Positions 52,316 to 61,786 of a stretch of DNA of 64,000 nt are shown in pieces. The notes beneath the pieces were generated by a model. That model did not search any database. It had not been told where the DNA came from and saw only the letters and a list, made by a program, of their open reading frames with translations. The DNA lies in NCBI GenBank assembly GCA_040255445.1, contig JBDZUZ010000003.1:13433-77432 (forward strand). Direction: 5' to 3'. The translations under genes and the position numbers were made by a program. The stretch's first letter is position 1, and the number at the start of each line of letters is the position of its first letter. This stretch comes from JBDZUZ01 sp040255445. Lineage in GTDB: Bacteria > Planctomycetota > Phycisphaerae > Phycisphaerales > UBA1924.

Positions 52316-52375
52316 CCAGAAAGTCACCTATCCGAAAGTCACGTTCCCGAAAGTCACCTACCCGAAAGTCAGCTT
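52316..52375. repeat. 15-bp tandem repeat (CCGAAAGTCACCTA-type) x4
   Basis: Four consecutive 15-base units share AAAGTCA and vary at the last few bases. They lie between the stop of 52426-53292 and the sigma factor gene, so they may be binding sites controlling the sigma/kinase pair, or just a repeat. Confidence 0.75.
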
Positions 52376-52425
52376 CCCGGAGGTGCCATGCCCTGGATTG
52401 CGCTCCCCGACCGTGCTGACCTCGG

Positions 52426-53292
52426 CTACTTGGCCGCAACCCGCATCCCAAGCGTCGCCGGCATACCACCCGCCTGCCGCTCCAGCGGCGTCTCCTCGCC
52501 ACGCCACCGCCGCACCGGGCTGGGCAGGAGCGACGGCACCTGCCGCCGGTACCCCAGGTACCGCTCGCCAAACGCCCGTACCAGGTCCCGCTCCTCCATC
52601 GCCGTCCCGATCAGGATGTACCCCGTCATCGCCGCGGCGAAGAGCAGCCGCCCGGCCGTCATCGTCGGCGCTGCCCAGAACGACAGCAGGAAGCCGAGCA
52701 TCAGCGGGTGCCGGACCAGCCGGTAGGGGCCGACGACCTGGAAGTTCATGTGCGTGTACGGCTTCTGCAGAAGATTCAGCACGACCTGCCGCAGCCCAAA
52801 GAGATCGAAGTGTGAGATCACGAACGAAGACCCAAGCACGAGCGCCCACCCCGAGGCGAACACCGACCACAGCACCACCCGCACCGCCGGCGTCTCGACA
52901 TCCCAGATCACTCGCGGCATCGGCGCCCACGCGATGTACATCACCGCGAGGCAGAGCGAAGCCGCGAGGACGAACGTCGCCCGCTCCGCCGCCGCCGGCA
53001 CGAAGCGTGTCAGCCAGACCTTGAAACGAGGCCGTGCCATCACCGCGTGCTGAGCTCCAAAGAGCGCTACCAGACCAACATTGATGAGCGCCGCCAGCCA
53101 TAGCGGTGGCCCGCCGGCCCCGACCTCGCCCGAGCCCGCGTGCTTCACCGGCAGAAACCCGCCCGTGAACGCGATCAGGTAGAGGAACACCGCGAAGAAC
53201 GCCCCGTACGCAAGAAGCCCGTAGGCCGCGACCGTCAGCCGTCCCGCCAAGGGACGTGCCGCCGGTGTTGCGAGTCCAGTCATCGTTGTCAT
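52426..53292 (-). CDS. Membrane methyltransferase of the isoprenylcysteine-methyltransferase/MddA type
   Basis: A 288-residue integral membrane protein with about six TM segments. Family features are GAQHAVMARPRFKVWLTR, then near the C-terminus VGPYRLVRHPLMLGFLLSFWAAP and EERDLVRAFGERYLGYRRQVPSLLP, typical of NnrU/ICMT-like methyltransferases. The pattern resembles MddA, which methylates methanethiol to dimethylsulfide using SAM. That specific reaction is an inference. Start at 53292: GGAGG lies six bases upstream, while the ATG at 53298 touches it directly. Confidence 0.8.
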   Translation of the reverse strand: MTTMTGLATPAARPLAGRLTVAAYGLLAYGAFFAVFLYLIAFTGGFLPVKHAGSGEVGAGGPPLWLAALINVGLVALFGAQHAVMARPRFKVWLTRFVPAAAERATFVLAASLCLAVMYIAWAPMPRVIWDVETPAVRVVLWSVFASGWALVLGSSFVISHFDLFGLRQVVLNLLQKPYTHMNFQVVGPYRLVRHPLMLGFLLSFWAAPTMTAGRLLFAAAMTGYILIGTAMEERDLVRAFGERYLGYRRQVPSLLPSPVRRWRGEETPLERQAGGMPATLGMRVAAK

Positions 53293-53350
53293 GATCATCC
53301 TCCAGTGCTATGCAAGGCGCCGACGGATCGTCCGCGGCGCAACAGCGTCT

Positions 53351-53944
53351 CTACTGCTCAACAACCAGTTCCGGCGCGTAGCCGGACGGCAGCGAGATGT
53401 TCCAGCGATTCGGCGAGCGTCGCAGCGATGAGGCAAACGCCGCACGCACCAGGTGCTCCGCCGCATCCGCTCGCACAACTACCCGTACGGCCAGCGGATC
53501 CATCCCCGGATTCACCCACGGGTCCAGCCCGAAGAAGCCGCGCAGATCCAGCGCGCCGCGCGTCTCGATCCGCACCGCGATGAGCCCGATCCCGCGCCGC
53601 GTGCACTCCACCACGAAGCCCACCGCGATACACGCGTTGAGCGCGGCAAGCAGCATCTCCTGCGGGTTCGCCGCCGTATCCGATCCGCCGATCCCCACCG
53701 GCTCATCCGACGCGATGTGGTGCCCGCGGGCGATCTCCCGGCCGGCCTGCTCCCACGCATCGATCCGAGAGTCCAGCCGCATGCCCCCCTTCCAGTCCGT
53801 CCGCACCCGGAAGGCCAGACGGCCCTGGGCCGCATCCTGCGCGATCGCCTGGATCGAGCGCGACATCGCCGCGATATCCAGCCCGTTCAGCGCTGTCCGG
53901 CGGAGCGGCGTGCCGGCAAATGTGGTCACAGTCTGTTCGGTCAT
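53351..53944 (-). CDS. OsmC-family peroxiredoxin-like protein
   Basis: A 197-residue OsmC/Ohr-family protein. Visible are RTDWKGGMRLDSRID, DEPVGIGGSDTAANPQEMLLAALNACIAVGFVVECTRRGI with the family's first reactive Cys, and GFFGLDPWVNPGMDPL. The second Cys is in VVECTRRG, which here lies only about eight residues after the first, unlike the wider spacing of classical OsmC. Its role in thiol or peroxide chemistry is thus uncertain. GGAGG lies five bases before ATG 53944. It lies in the same direction as the methyltransferase, 58 bases upstream of it. Confidence 0.82.
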   Translation of the reverse strand: MTEQTVTTFAGTPLRRTALNGLDIAAMSRSIQAIAQDAAQGRLAFRVRTDWKGGMRLDSRIDAWEQAGREIARGHHIASDEPVGIGGSDTAANPQEMLLAALNACIAVGFVVECTRRGIGLIAVRIETRGALDLRGFFGLDPWVNPGMDPLAVRVVVRADAAEHLVRAAFASSLRRSPNRWNISLPSGYAPELVVEQ

Positions 53945-54074
53945 TGGATCCTCCGATCGCTTGGCTCGCCGAATTCCCGGCGACACACAAGCAAGCGGAG
54001 AACACCCGGTTCCCCTGCCAGACTTTCGTGAGAACAGCCCCCGCGGCCAGAGCTCGCGGCGCGAGAGGACCGCG

Positions 54075-55364
54075 CTACGCCCCTGCCCGGCGTCCCAGCC
54101 GCCTTGCCGCCGCGTGCCACACCAGCCCGACAGCCAGCAGCCCAAGCCCGGCGATCCACGCCGCCGGCTCCACCCAGAAGGCCAGCCCAAGGCAACCCAG
54201 GAGCCCCGCGACGGAGACAACCCTCGGGTAAAGCAGTTGTTCGCGCCCCAGCCGCAGCGAGGCCAGGTTCGTGATCGCGTAGTAGATCAGCACCGTAAAG
54301 GCGCTGAACGACCACGTCGCCTTGACGCTCCCGATCGACGCCAGCCCGGCGATGACGACGCCCACCACGATCACCGCCAGATACGGCCCCGGCCGCGGCG
54401 CGACCCGCGCCAGCACACCCGGCACATCGCGCCGACGAGCCATCGCCAGCACGACCCGCGACAACCCCAGCACGAGGTTGAGCAGCACCCCGAGCATCGC
54501 GGTCATCGCGCCGATCGCCACAAGATGCGCGAGCCACGGCCGACCCAGGTCTTCGGCCGCCCGCTCCAGCGGCGCAGCGCCTCCATCAACGAATGATGCG
54601 AAGCGGTCAGCGCCCACCGCACCGATCGCCGCCGCCGCGACCGCGGCGTACAGCAGCGACGACACCACCAGCGTTGTCATGATGGCGAGCGGGATCGTCC
54701 GCCGCGGCTCGCGGACCTCTTCGCCCATCGTTGCGATCCGCCCGTAGCCCGTGTAGGCCACGAACATCAACGCCGCCGCTTCAAGGAACGCCCGTCCGCC
54801 TCCGGCCTCCGGCAAGAAGGGCCGGAAATGCTCCGCACTCTCCACCGCCCGCGGCGCGGCCACGATGCAGAAGGCCGCCAGCGCCGCCAGTGTGACCGCA
54901 ACGATCACTCCGTTGACCGCCGCGGAACGGCGGATGCCGCTCAACACCAGACCCGTCACGACCACAACCGCCAGCACCGCAACCGGAACGATGGGCCAGT
55001 CCACGCCGAGAAACCGCGTGAGGTACGACGCGAACCCCAGCGCCGCCGTCGCCGCGGAAGCCGACTTTGCCGCGAGGAACATCCACCCCGCCGCGAAGCC
55101 GCTCGCCGGGTTTAGCAGGATGTAGCCGTACTCATACGTGCCCCCGCTGACCGGATGGTTCGCGGCGAGCTGGGCGCTCGAGAGCGCGTTGCAGGTTGCC
55201 AGCCCCGCCGCGACCACGACCGCCGCGATCACCGCCGGCCCCGCCACCGAAGCGCCAAGCGCGAGACTGACAAAGACCCCCGTCCCGACGATCGAACCCA
55301 GACCCAGGAGCGTCGCCCCCGGCACACCCAGCGCACGTTCGAGCTGTTGATGCGGCTGACTCAT
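54075..55364 (-). CDS. APC-superfamily amino-acid permease
   Basis: A 429-residue permease with about 12 TM segments. The N-terminal GATLLGLGSIVGTGVFVSLALGASVAGPA is the conserved unwound helix of APC transporters, followed by HPVSGGTYEYGY and FVAYTGYGRIATMGEEVREPRRTIPLAI, which are also typical. The substrate is unknown but should be an amino acid or amine. It stands alone; the acyltransferase gene starts 48 bases away on the other strand. Confidence 0.9.
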   Translation of the reverse strand: MSQPHQQLERALGVPGATLLGLGSIVGTGVFVSLALGASVAGPAVIAAVVVAAGLATCNALSSAQLAANHPVSGGTYEYGYILLNPASGFAAGWMFLAAKSASAATAALGFASYLTRFLGVDWPIVPVAVLAVVVVTGLVLSGIRRSAAVNGVIVAVTLAALAAFCIVAAPRAVESAEHFRPFLPEAGGGRAFLEAAALMFVAYTGYGRIATMGEEVREPRRTIPLAIMTTLVVSSLLYAAVAAAAIGAVGADRFASFVDGGAAPLERAAEDLGRPWLAHLVAIGAMTAMLGVLLNLVLGLSRVVLAMARRRDVPGVLARVAPRPGPYLAVIVVGVVIAGLASIGSVKATWSFSAFTVLIYYAITNLASLRLGREQLLYPRVVSVAGLLGCLGLAFWVEPAAWIAGLGLLAVGLVWHAAARRLGRRAGA

Positions 55365-55411
55365 CGGCGTGTCAGCGTAGCTCGCGAGCTATCCGCGGTA
55401 GACTGGCGGCG

Positions 55412-56593
55412 ATGCCCGAAGCGAGTCTTCACAATCCAACCGACCAGCGTCCCGACCGCACCCGCCCAGCTCGTGTCCGCCTCGCCAGCCTCGATGCCTT
55501 CCGCGGCCTGGTCATCGTGGTCATGTTCCTCGTCAATGTCGCCGGCACCGATCCGGCCTTCCCCGCCTGGTTCCCGCACCGCGGCTGGAACGAGGGCCGC
55601 ATGGGCAACGGCCTGGCCGACTTCGTCTTCCCCTGGTTCCTCTTCATCGTCGGCTGCGCGATCCCCTTCTCGATGTCGGGCGGCCGCGGCGCTGGGCGGC
55701 CGGCGTGGCTGCGCATCCTCATCGCGTTCAAACGCGGCCTGATAATCTATCTGCTCGGCACGCTGATGTGGTGCGCGACCATCGGCTACACCCGCCCGAT
55801 CACGCTCGATGTGTTCCTGCACTGGGACATCCTGCCGCTGATCGGTTTCGCATACTTCCTGGGCGTCTGTGTACAGCACCTGCCGCCGGCCGGCCGGATC
55901 GCATTCCTCGCCGCGGTGATCGCGTGGAAGTGGGTCCTGTTGACGCGCCTGCAGGCGCCCGATGCCGATCCCGCTGTTGTCGAGGCCGCGCTCTTCTGGG
56001 ACCGCGCTGCCAACATGCAGCAGCACATCCACGCATCGTTGGGGTGGTGGGGGGTCATGCTCACCCAGGGCCTGCCCGCCGCCGCGCTCGTCGTGCTCGG
56101 GGCCGAGGCCGCCCGCATCCTCCGCGGCGGCCGGGAAGCATCACAGAAGTTCACCATGCTCGCCGCCGGCGGCCTGGCGATGGTCGCTGTGTCCTACCTC
56201 TGGCACCGCTTCGGCGGCTTCCCGTACAGCAAGGACTTCTTCACCACCAGCTACGTGCTCCTCGCCGCGGGCAGCGGCGCCGCGATCCTCGCCGCGATGT
56301 ACTGGGTGATCGATGTCCGCGGCTGGGCGAAGCTGGGGTTCCTCCGCGTGTACGGCATGAACGCGCTCGCCGTTTATGTCCTCGCCGAGTTCCTCTGGAA
56401 GACCGTGCTGATGCGCTGGCAGGTCGAGACACCTGCCGGCGGCGGATCGGTCGCCATCGTCACGCTGAAGGCCTGGCTCCAGCACTGGACGACGCCGACA
56501 GTCGGCTCCTGGCTCCTGGTAACGATCTATATCCTCGCCTACTGGGCCGTGAGCTGGCGGCTCGACCGCTCGGGCATCTACATCAAGGTCTGA
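55412..56593 (+). CDS. HGSNAT-like membrane acyltransferase
   Basis: A 393-residue membrane protein of the heparan-alpha-glucosaminide N-acetyltransferase/DUF5009 type. The start of the domain is RLASLDAFRGLVIVVMFLVNVAG; a conserved stretch with FVFPWFLFIVGCAIPFS follows, then about 10 TM segments. FFTTSYVLLAAGSGAAILAAMYWVID and a C-terminal GMNALAVYVLAEFLW are further hallmarks. It may acetylate or modify a sugar of the envelope; the acceptor is unknown. ATG 55412 is the first in frame. Divergent from the APC permease. Confidence 0.85.
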   Translation: MPEASLHNPTDQRPDRTRPARVRLASLDAFRGLVIVVMFLVNVAGTDPAFPAWFPHRGWNEGRMGNGLADFVFPWFLFIVGCAIPFSMSGGRGAGRPAWLRILIAFKRGLIIYLLGTLMWCATIGYTRPITLDVFLHWDILPLIGFAYFLGVCVQHLPPAGRIAFLAAVIAWKWVLLTRLQAPDADPAVVEAALFWDRAANMQQHIHASLGWWGVMLTQGLPAAALVVLGAEAARILRGGREASQKFTMLAAGGLAMVAVSYLWHRFGGFPYSKDFFTTSYVLLAAGSGAAILAAMYWVIDVRGWAKLGFLRVYGMNALAVYVLAEFLWKTVLMRWQVETPAGGGSVAIVTLKAWLQHWTTPTVGSWLLVTIYILAYWAVSWRLDRSGIYIKV

Positions 56594-56630
56594 CCGCCCC
56601 GTGCGATCAGGCGCCAGCGCGCACGAAAAA

Positions 56631-56654
56631 GGCCCGCCGATTGCTCGGCGGGCC
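56631..56654 (-). terminator. Intrinsic terminator of the 56705-58144 gene
   Basis: Ten-base perfect arms (GGCCCGCCGA/TCGGCGGGCC) with a four-base loop are followed on the minus strand by TTTTT. Located 50 bases after the stop at 56705; it may also serve the convergent acyltransferase. Confidence 0.8.
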
Positions 56655-56704
56655 CCGGGACCTGACAGTGGATCAGCGGCGGTATCACACGCCGACCCGC
56701 ATCG

Positions 56705-58144
56705 TCAGTTGCAGCCGCCGGCCTCCCAGCGGGCGAAGAAGAACGGGATGTCGTCGCCATCGACGCCGCCCGAACCGTCCACATCGCCGCAGGGCGCGCC
56801 GGCCTGCCAGTCGTTGAAGAACGCCGCGATGTCGTCGCCATCGACGCCGCCCGACTGATCGAAGTCGGCAGCGCAGGCGGGGCAGGTGCTCGGCTGGTCA
56901 ACACCGAAAATGTAAATCTGGCGGTTGTTGAAGTCCGCGATCGCCAGACGCTGATTCTGCCCGTCCCAGAACAGGTCGTAGTACCCGTTGCCGAGCGCCG
57001 CGTCGAACGTCGAGCCGTCCGCATTGAGCAGCTGCGTCGCCGCGGGCGTGCCGTCGGTGTTCACGAAGCGGATCTTGCCGGCGAAGGCCTGGCCGGCCGC
57101 CCCGTTGTCGCGGAAGTTGTACGCGACCACATCGCCGCCGGGCATGCCCCAGAGGATCGACACGTTCTGGCCGTTCACGAACGGCGCATCACCGCCGTCG
57201 ACCAGGATCAGCCCGTTGGTGATGTTGGGGTTGCTGAAGTCGTTGCCGTTGTTCGCCCCGCGGTTCACGATCGCCAGATCGTTGTTCGCCCGCACCGCGA
57301 CCAGACCCGTCGTCGGGTGCACATCGATATCGCGGTAGAACGTGCCGCTCAGCGAGCCGCCGTTGCCCGCCACAGCCGTCCGCGGCGAGGCAACGCCGCC
57401 CGATGCGTTCACCGCGCTCGCGTCATACACCCGGTCGTTCAGCATGTCGAACGTCGTGGAATCGACGCCGAACGGTCCCTGCTGCTGCACGGAGTTCGCG
57501 AAAGGAGCGCCGCCGCCGCACCCGTACCCGGCGAACTCAACGATCGCCGCGACCGGGTCCGTGAAGTTGATCGGACCATCCGCGACCGTCTGGCCCGTGC
57601 CGCAGTTGAACGAGTTGATATCCATCCGCACGAAGCCCTGGGCGTTGAAGCCGTAGTCCCACGCCGGGCCGGCGCCGCCGCGCGGGCTCAGCCCCGCCGG
57701 GGCGGCCGTCACCAGGATCGGGTTGAGCTGCGTATCGACGTCGTACCGACGGATCGAGCCCGCCGTGCCGACGCCGCCCGCATCGAACGACACCAGCAGG
57801 CCAAAGTTCGACGTGTAGGCCATGCCCGTGAAACCGCGGAACGCGGGCAGGCTCGTCACGCTCGTCGGGATCGTCCGGAACACCCGCTCGCCGAAGATGT
57901 TCTCGATCTTCACCACCTGGCCGCTGGCGGTTACGCCGGTGTTGTTGAAGCCGGCGACGAACAGGCTGTCCCCCACCAGCGCGATCGCCGACGGGTTGTT
58001 GCCGACGAAGAATCCCGGGTTATTGACCGAGTCCGACAGCAGGGCGACGTCCTGCGTCGACTCGAGGTACAGGTTCTGCGCAAACGCGACACCGGCGAGG
58101 GGAAGGCCGGCGGCGGCCGCGAGGGCCAGGTGCTTCTTCATCAT
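56705..58144 (-). CDS. Secreted protein with C-terminal GC-type dockerin-like repeats
   Basis: A 479-residue secreted protein. It has a signal peptide (MMKKHLALAAAAGLPLAGVAFA) and a long beta-rich region, with NHL-like character in GNNPSAIALVGDSLFVAGFNN and DLFWDGQNQRLAIADFNNRQIYIFG. Two dockerin-like repeats (DFDQSGGVDGDDIAAFFNDW and DVDGSGGVDGDDIPFFFARW) end in EAGGC. Such terminal repeats in Phycisphaerae are thought to sort proteins to the surface. The calcium-binding DxDxSGGVDxDD loops are clear. GGGAGAG precedes ATG 58144. A TATAAT-like hexamer lies on the minus strand at 58231-58226. Confidence 0.85.
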   Translation of the reverse strand: MMKKHLALAAAAGLPLAGVAFAQNLYLESTQDVALLSDSVNNPGFFVGNNPSAIALVGDSLFVAGFNNTGVTASGQVVKIENIFGERVFRTIPTSVTSLPAFRGFTGMAYTSNFGLLVSFDAGGVGTAGSIRRYDVDTQLNPILVTAAPAGLSPRGGAGPAWDYGFNAQGFVRMDINSFNCGTGQTVADGPINFTDPVAAIVEFAGYGCGGGAPFANSVQQQGPFGVDSTTFDMLNDRVYDASAVNASGGVASPRTAVAGNGGSLSGTFYRDIDVHPTTGLVAVRANNDLAIVNRGANNGNDFSNPNITNGLILVDGGDAPFVNGQNVSILWGMPGGDVVAYNFRDNGAAGQAFAGKIRFVNTDGTPAATQLLNADGSTFDAALGNGYYDLFWDGQNQRLAIADFNNRQIYIFGVDQPSTCPACAADFDQSGGVDGDDIAAFFNDWQAGAPCGDVDGSGGVDGDDIPFFFARWEAGGCN

Positions 58145-58325
58145 CGTGGTTCTCTCCCGAAGAGGGCCCGAGTGGGGACCCAAGGCAATCGACCGGCCGC
58201 GCCGAAGGCAGCCTCGTCGCTCGATATTATATAACCCCGGCTGTTGCGCCTAGCCATATTTTGCCGTCTGCGCGGCCAGAACCGCGCTCCGACCCGGCTT
58301 TGGCCCGATGTTCTCGGTCCTCGAA

Positions 58326-59228
58326 TCACCGTGTGTTCGTAGAATGTCCGGATGCCAGCCGCGCTGCGCCCACCGCCGCGTGCCAGTCGTCGCGGCCGAA
58401 GCCAAGTGTCCAGGAAGGCCGCGCCAGGGCCGTCAGGCCCCCCTCGACGTGCTTCCGGAGCGCGCCCGACAACCCAGCGAGCCGGATCCCCACGCCTCCC
58501 AGCAGCCGCACATGGTCCGGCCGGTACATCGCGTGCCCGATCCGGATCGCCCTCGCCAGCGCACGCACCGGCGGGTCGTCGGGACCGATAAATTGCAGAA
58601 TCTCTTCGCCCCCGGATTCCCCGCCCGACCCGTACCTGGCAATGAGCGCGGGCAGCCCCATGTACGCCTCCAGGCCCCCCGCTCCGCCATCCGGTCCAAC
58701 CGGCGGCGCATCGTCCAGCGACACATCGATCTGCCCCAGGTGGCCGCACGAGCGCCCCGTCACGATCAGCGGCCGACCGTCGTCCAGCACCGCCGCGCCG
58801 ACACCCGTGCCTAGCGAGATCGCCAGCAGCCGGCCCCGCAGCGCCTCGACCGCCGCGATATCCGACGCCGCGGCGATCGCGTCGGTCGTTGGCACGACCG
58901 GGATCGAACCCGCGGGTGTCCCGAAGGCGTCGGCGACCAGATCGCAAAACCGGAGCCCCGAGAGGCCCGGCACATTCGCCGCGTACTCGATGCCGTCGCC
59001 CGCCGCGTTCACAAGCCCGGGCAGGCACAGCCCGATCGCTGATGCGCCCCGCGGATCGACACCCAGCCCATCCGCCGCGGCCCGCACGGCCCGCGACAGC
59101 GTCGAGCGGTCCGCACGGCTGTAGCGGTCGCTCACCGCCCGCGCGATCACCACGCCATCTGCGTCGATCGCCGCGGCCTTCACCGCCGTGCCGCCGACAT
59201 CCAGCCCTATTGAAATCGATCCCCGCAT
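58326..59228 (-). CDS. ROK-like sugar kinase family protein
   Basis: A 300-residue hexokinase-fold protein of the ROK type. It has GLDVGGTAVKAAAID (phosphate-1), GLCLPGLVNAAGDGIEYAANVPGL, PVVPTTDAIAAASDIAAV (connect), LLAISLGTGVGAAVLDDG (phosphate-2) and GRSCGHLGQIDVS, where the catalytic region normally has ExGH. The typical ROK zinc motif (CxCGxxGCxE) is absent: after GHLGQ the chain reads GPDGGAGGLEAYMG. It may phosphorylate a sugar or act as a sensor. ATG 59228 is supported by GGAG about 8 bases upstream. It follows the glycosidase fusion gene by 46 bases in the same direction. Confidence 0.8.
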   Translation of the reverse strand: MRGSISIGLDVGGTAVKAAAIDADGVVIARAVSDRYSRADRSTLSRAVRAAADGLGVDPRGASAIGLCLPGLVNAAGDGIEYAANVPGLSGLRFCDLVADAFGTPAGSIPVVPTTDAIAAASDIAAVEALRGRLLAISLGTGVGAAVLDDGRPLIVTGRSCGHLGQIDVSLDDAPPVGPDGGAGGLEAYMGLPALIARYGSGGESGGEEILQFIGPDDPPVRALARAIRIGHAMYRPDHVRLLGGVGIRLAGLSGALRKHVEGGLTALARPSWTLGFGRDDWHAAVGAARLASGHSTNTR

Positions 59229-59274
59229 GCGCGGCCGCTCCTCGGGGCGCAATCTCCAAACGCGTCCCGCCTCA

Positions 59275-61707
59275 TCATTCGCGGCCCGAGAGCACATCAG
59301 CCGACTCGCCCGCCCGCAGCAGGAAGCGCAGGAACTCGGTGTCCGCCGCGGTGGTCAGACCGTCGCCGTCGACATCCGCCGGCGCCCGTTCCTGCGCGTG
59401 CAGATCCTCGATCGTGAGGATGCCATCGCCATCGACATCAGCCGCAATGGATCCCGGCCGCGACAACACCAGCCCCCGCAGCGATTCGAGATCCGCCCCG
59501 TCGATCCGCCCATCGGCGTTGAGATCGAACAGATGCACGACATCCGGCCGCGCCGGCGTCTGGCCCGATGCCCGGGCCACCGCCCGCACATGCGCCATGC
59601 CGACCGCGCCCGTATCCGTGAAAACCGACCGCAGGATGAGCCCGCCCAGAGCCGCCTGATCGGCCGCATCAATCACACCGCTGCCATCGATGTCGAAAGG
59701 CGCCAAAGGCGGCGTCGCCGTGATCGGCGTCCCGCGATAGACCGCGTTGAAGTTCGCAAGGTCGCCCCCATCGAGCCGGCCGTCCCGCCCGACATCGCCG
59801 ACGATCGGCGTCGCCGATCCCACCAGCCACTGCCGCAACTCCGTCCGTTTGGCCGGGTCGCTGAACGGAGTCGCATCGAAGAACACGAAGCTCTGCACCC
59901 CGTCCTGCACAATCGCCGAGAGCTGCGCGGTGATCGCCGGATGCGACGATGTGCCCGTGATCGCCAGCCCCGCCGCGACCCGCCGCCCCGCCGCCTGCCC
60001 CAGCGTTGTCTGGATGTCCGACCGGATCGACGATGTCGACGACCCGTACGCCATCGGGATGATCGTTTCAACGAAGCCGTTCGCCGCCCATGCGGGCCAG
60101 TCCTGACACTTCGTCAACTGCGAGGTTGAGGACATCGCCGTCGCGAAGATCGCGCAGGAGAAGTCGAGCGCCGGCGACACCGAGTTCAGCCCCAGGTGGA
60201 TCTGGTTCGCCGCCTCGGAAATCCCCGCCCGCCGGAACGACAGGAACTTGGACCAGTGCGATCCGCCCGTCGTCGCCGCGGCGGTCGACGGATTGACTCC
60301 GTACATGCCCTGAAACGTCGATACAGCCCAGGTGTCGTAGCTCCACGGCGCGGGGAACGAGTCGCCCGTGTTGTTGTCCAGCGGGTAGCGGTGGTAGTCA
60401 ATGTGGATGCCGTGCAGCCCGGCGTACCCCGCGAGCTCCGCGGCGTAACTCCGCAGCTTCGCCTGCACGCCCGGGTTCGCGAGATTCGCGAACACCTGGC
60501 CCGGAGTGCCATCCCCCCCGGTCTGCCCCGTGGCGATGTTCAACACCCGCCACTCGGGATTGTTCGTGAAGTTCGAAGCGCCCGTAGAGCTGTATTGCCA
60601 GTAGCCTGTCTCCAGCCACGCGTGCGTGCGGATTCCCCGCCGCGCCGCCCGCGTGATCGCTTCCTGCAGATAGTCGAAGGTGAACCGCCGCTCGAACACG
60701 TTCGAGCTGTTGGTCGCGACGCCCCAGTAGAGCGTCTCGAGATACAGGTCGGTGATGCCCGCTTCTGCGATCTGATCCAGCACGGTGTCGAGGCCATCGA
60801 GCGTCGACGGCGGCCGCAGCCACACGCCGCGGATCGGCCTCGCGGCGGGCGGCGGCGGCGCGGAGGCATCGCGGAAACCGAGGTGATTGGCGACCGCGCG
60901 GAACGCCCCATCGCTCGGCCGATTCACCAGCCGCGTCGGACCCGGCGGGTCGTACACGAAGCTCGTCGACCCGCCGCCATCAAGATTCACGGCGTTGTGC
61001 GCGCCGCGTTCGATCAACAAGTCCGCGAGCTCCGGCAGCGTCATCCCCACGCTCCACCCCGGCTGCCGCCCATCGATCGTGATCACGATCAGCCGCGTGC
61101 CCGTGACATCAACACCAACCGCCGTCCGCGGATTACGGTTGATCGGATCGACCCGCGCTCCCTCGCCCGTCGCAACACCCGCCGAGACCAGCAGCGTTCC
61201 CGGCAGCGAGTCACCAGTCCCCGGCCCAACGCCCGCGACCGCCTCCGTCACACCCGCGAGCTGGTTGGAAGCCAGGTACCCGATCGTCGCGCTCCCCGGT
61301 CGGAACGCCACCGCCGGATCCGGCTGCGGCCCGGCCACACGCACCGGCGACACCACCACGCCATCGGAGATGCTCAGCCCGATGATGTCCGCGTTGCTCC
61401 CGCCCAGCGAGCCAAAGAAGTTCGCGTTGACCGCCAGTGTCAGGTTGTTCGCCGCCTGCCACGTGTCCGTCCGCTGCAGGACCGCATCACCGGGCGATCC
61501 CGCCGGCGGCGGCCCCGTCACCACGACCTCCAGCGCCGGATCCGACAGATCGATCGTCGCGATGAACCCGCGAGCAGTCCCGCCCGGCGTCGACCGCACG
61601 AGCTCCTGCACGCGCACCGCCTGCGCGTAGATGCTGCCGCCGGGCAACGACACCGCCGCGACCAAAGCAAGGCAGGCAGTCAGCCAGCGAGCACTCACAG
61701 AACGCAT
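59275..61707 (-). CDS. Phosphodiester glycosidase-GHL10-dockerin fusion, secreted
   Basis: An 810-residue multidomain secreted protein. A signal peptide spans about 1-30. An N-terminal NAGPA-type domain (30-260) resembles GlcNAc-1-phosphodiester alpha-N-acetylglucosaminidase (LAVNANFFGSLGGSNADIIGLSISDGVVV, NPRTAVGVDVTGTRLIVITIDG, HNAVNLDGGGSTSFVY). Then comes a glycosyl hydrolase-like 10 (GHL10) domain (about 275-630: IRGVWLRPP, GITDLYLETLYWG, GLHGIHIDYHRYP). The tail holds five EF-loop dockerin-like repeats (e.g. DIDGSGVIDAADQ, DLNADGRIDGADL, DVDGDGLTTAADT). It probably cleaves a glycan with phosphodiester links at the cell surface. ATG 61707 is chosen. Confidence 0.88.
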   Translation of the reverse strand: MRSVSARWLTACLALVAAVSLPGGSIYAQAVRVQELVRSTPGGTARGFIATIDLSDPALEVVVTGPPPAGSPGDAVLQRTDTWQAANNLTLAVNANFFGSLGGSNADIIGLSISDGVVVSPVRVAGPQPDPAVAFRPGSATIGYLASNQLAGVTEAVAGVGPGTGDSLPGTLLVSAGVATGEGARVDPINRNPRTAVGVDVTGTRLIVITIDGRQPGWSVGMTLPELADLLIERGAHNAVNLDGGGSTSFVYDPPGPTRLVNRPSDGAFRAVANHLGFRDASAPPPPAARPIRGVWLRPPSTLDGLDTVLDQIAEAGITDLYLETLYWGVATNSSNVFERRFTFDYLQEAITRAARRGIRTHAWLETGYWQYSSTGASNFTNNPEWRVLNIATGQTGGDGTPGQVFANLANPGVQAKLRSYAAELAGYAGLHGIHIDYHRYPLDNNTGDSFPAPWSYDTWAVSTFQGMYGVNPSTAAATTGGSHWSKFLSFRRAGISEAANQIHLGLNSVSPALDFSCAIFATAMSSTSQLTKCQDWPAWAANGFVETIIPMAYGSSTSSIRSDIQTTLGQAAGRRVAAGLAITGTSSHPAITAQLSAIVQDGVQSFVFFDATPFSDPAKRTELRQWLVGSATPIVGDVGRDGRLDGGDLANFNAVYRGTPITATPPLAPFDIDGSGVIDAADQAALGGLILRSVFTDTGAVGMAHVRAVARASGQTPARPDVVHLFDLNADGRIDGADLESLRGLVLSRPGSIAADVDGDGILTIEDLHAQERAPADVDGDGLTTAADTEFLRFLLRAGESADVLSGRE

Positions 61708-61786
61708 GCAGATTCCCCAGACAGCACGAAGTGCAAACAGCAGGAAGATCAGACACCAGGCGGATCGGAACCAGCGAACCACACGC

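Noticed and set aside
52316..52375. CRISPR array
   Set aside because: The units are 15 bases and directly adjacent, with no spacers and no cas genes.
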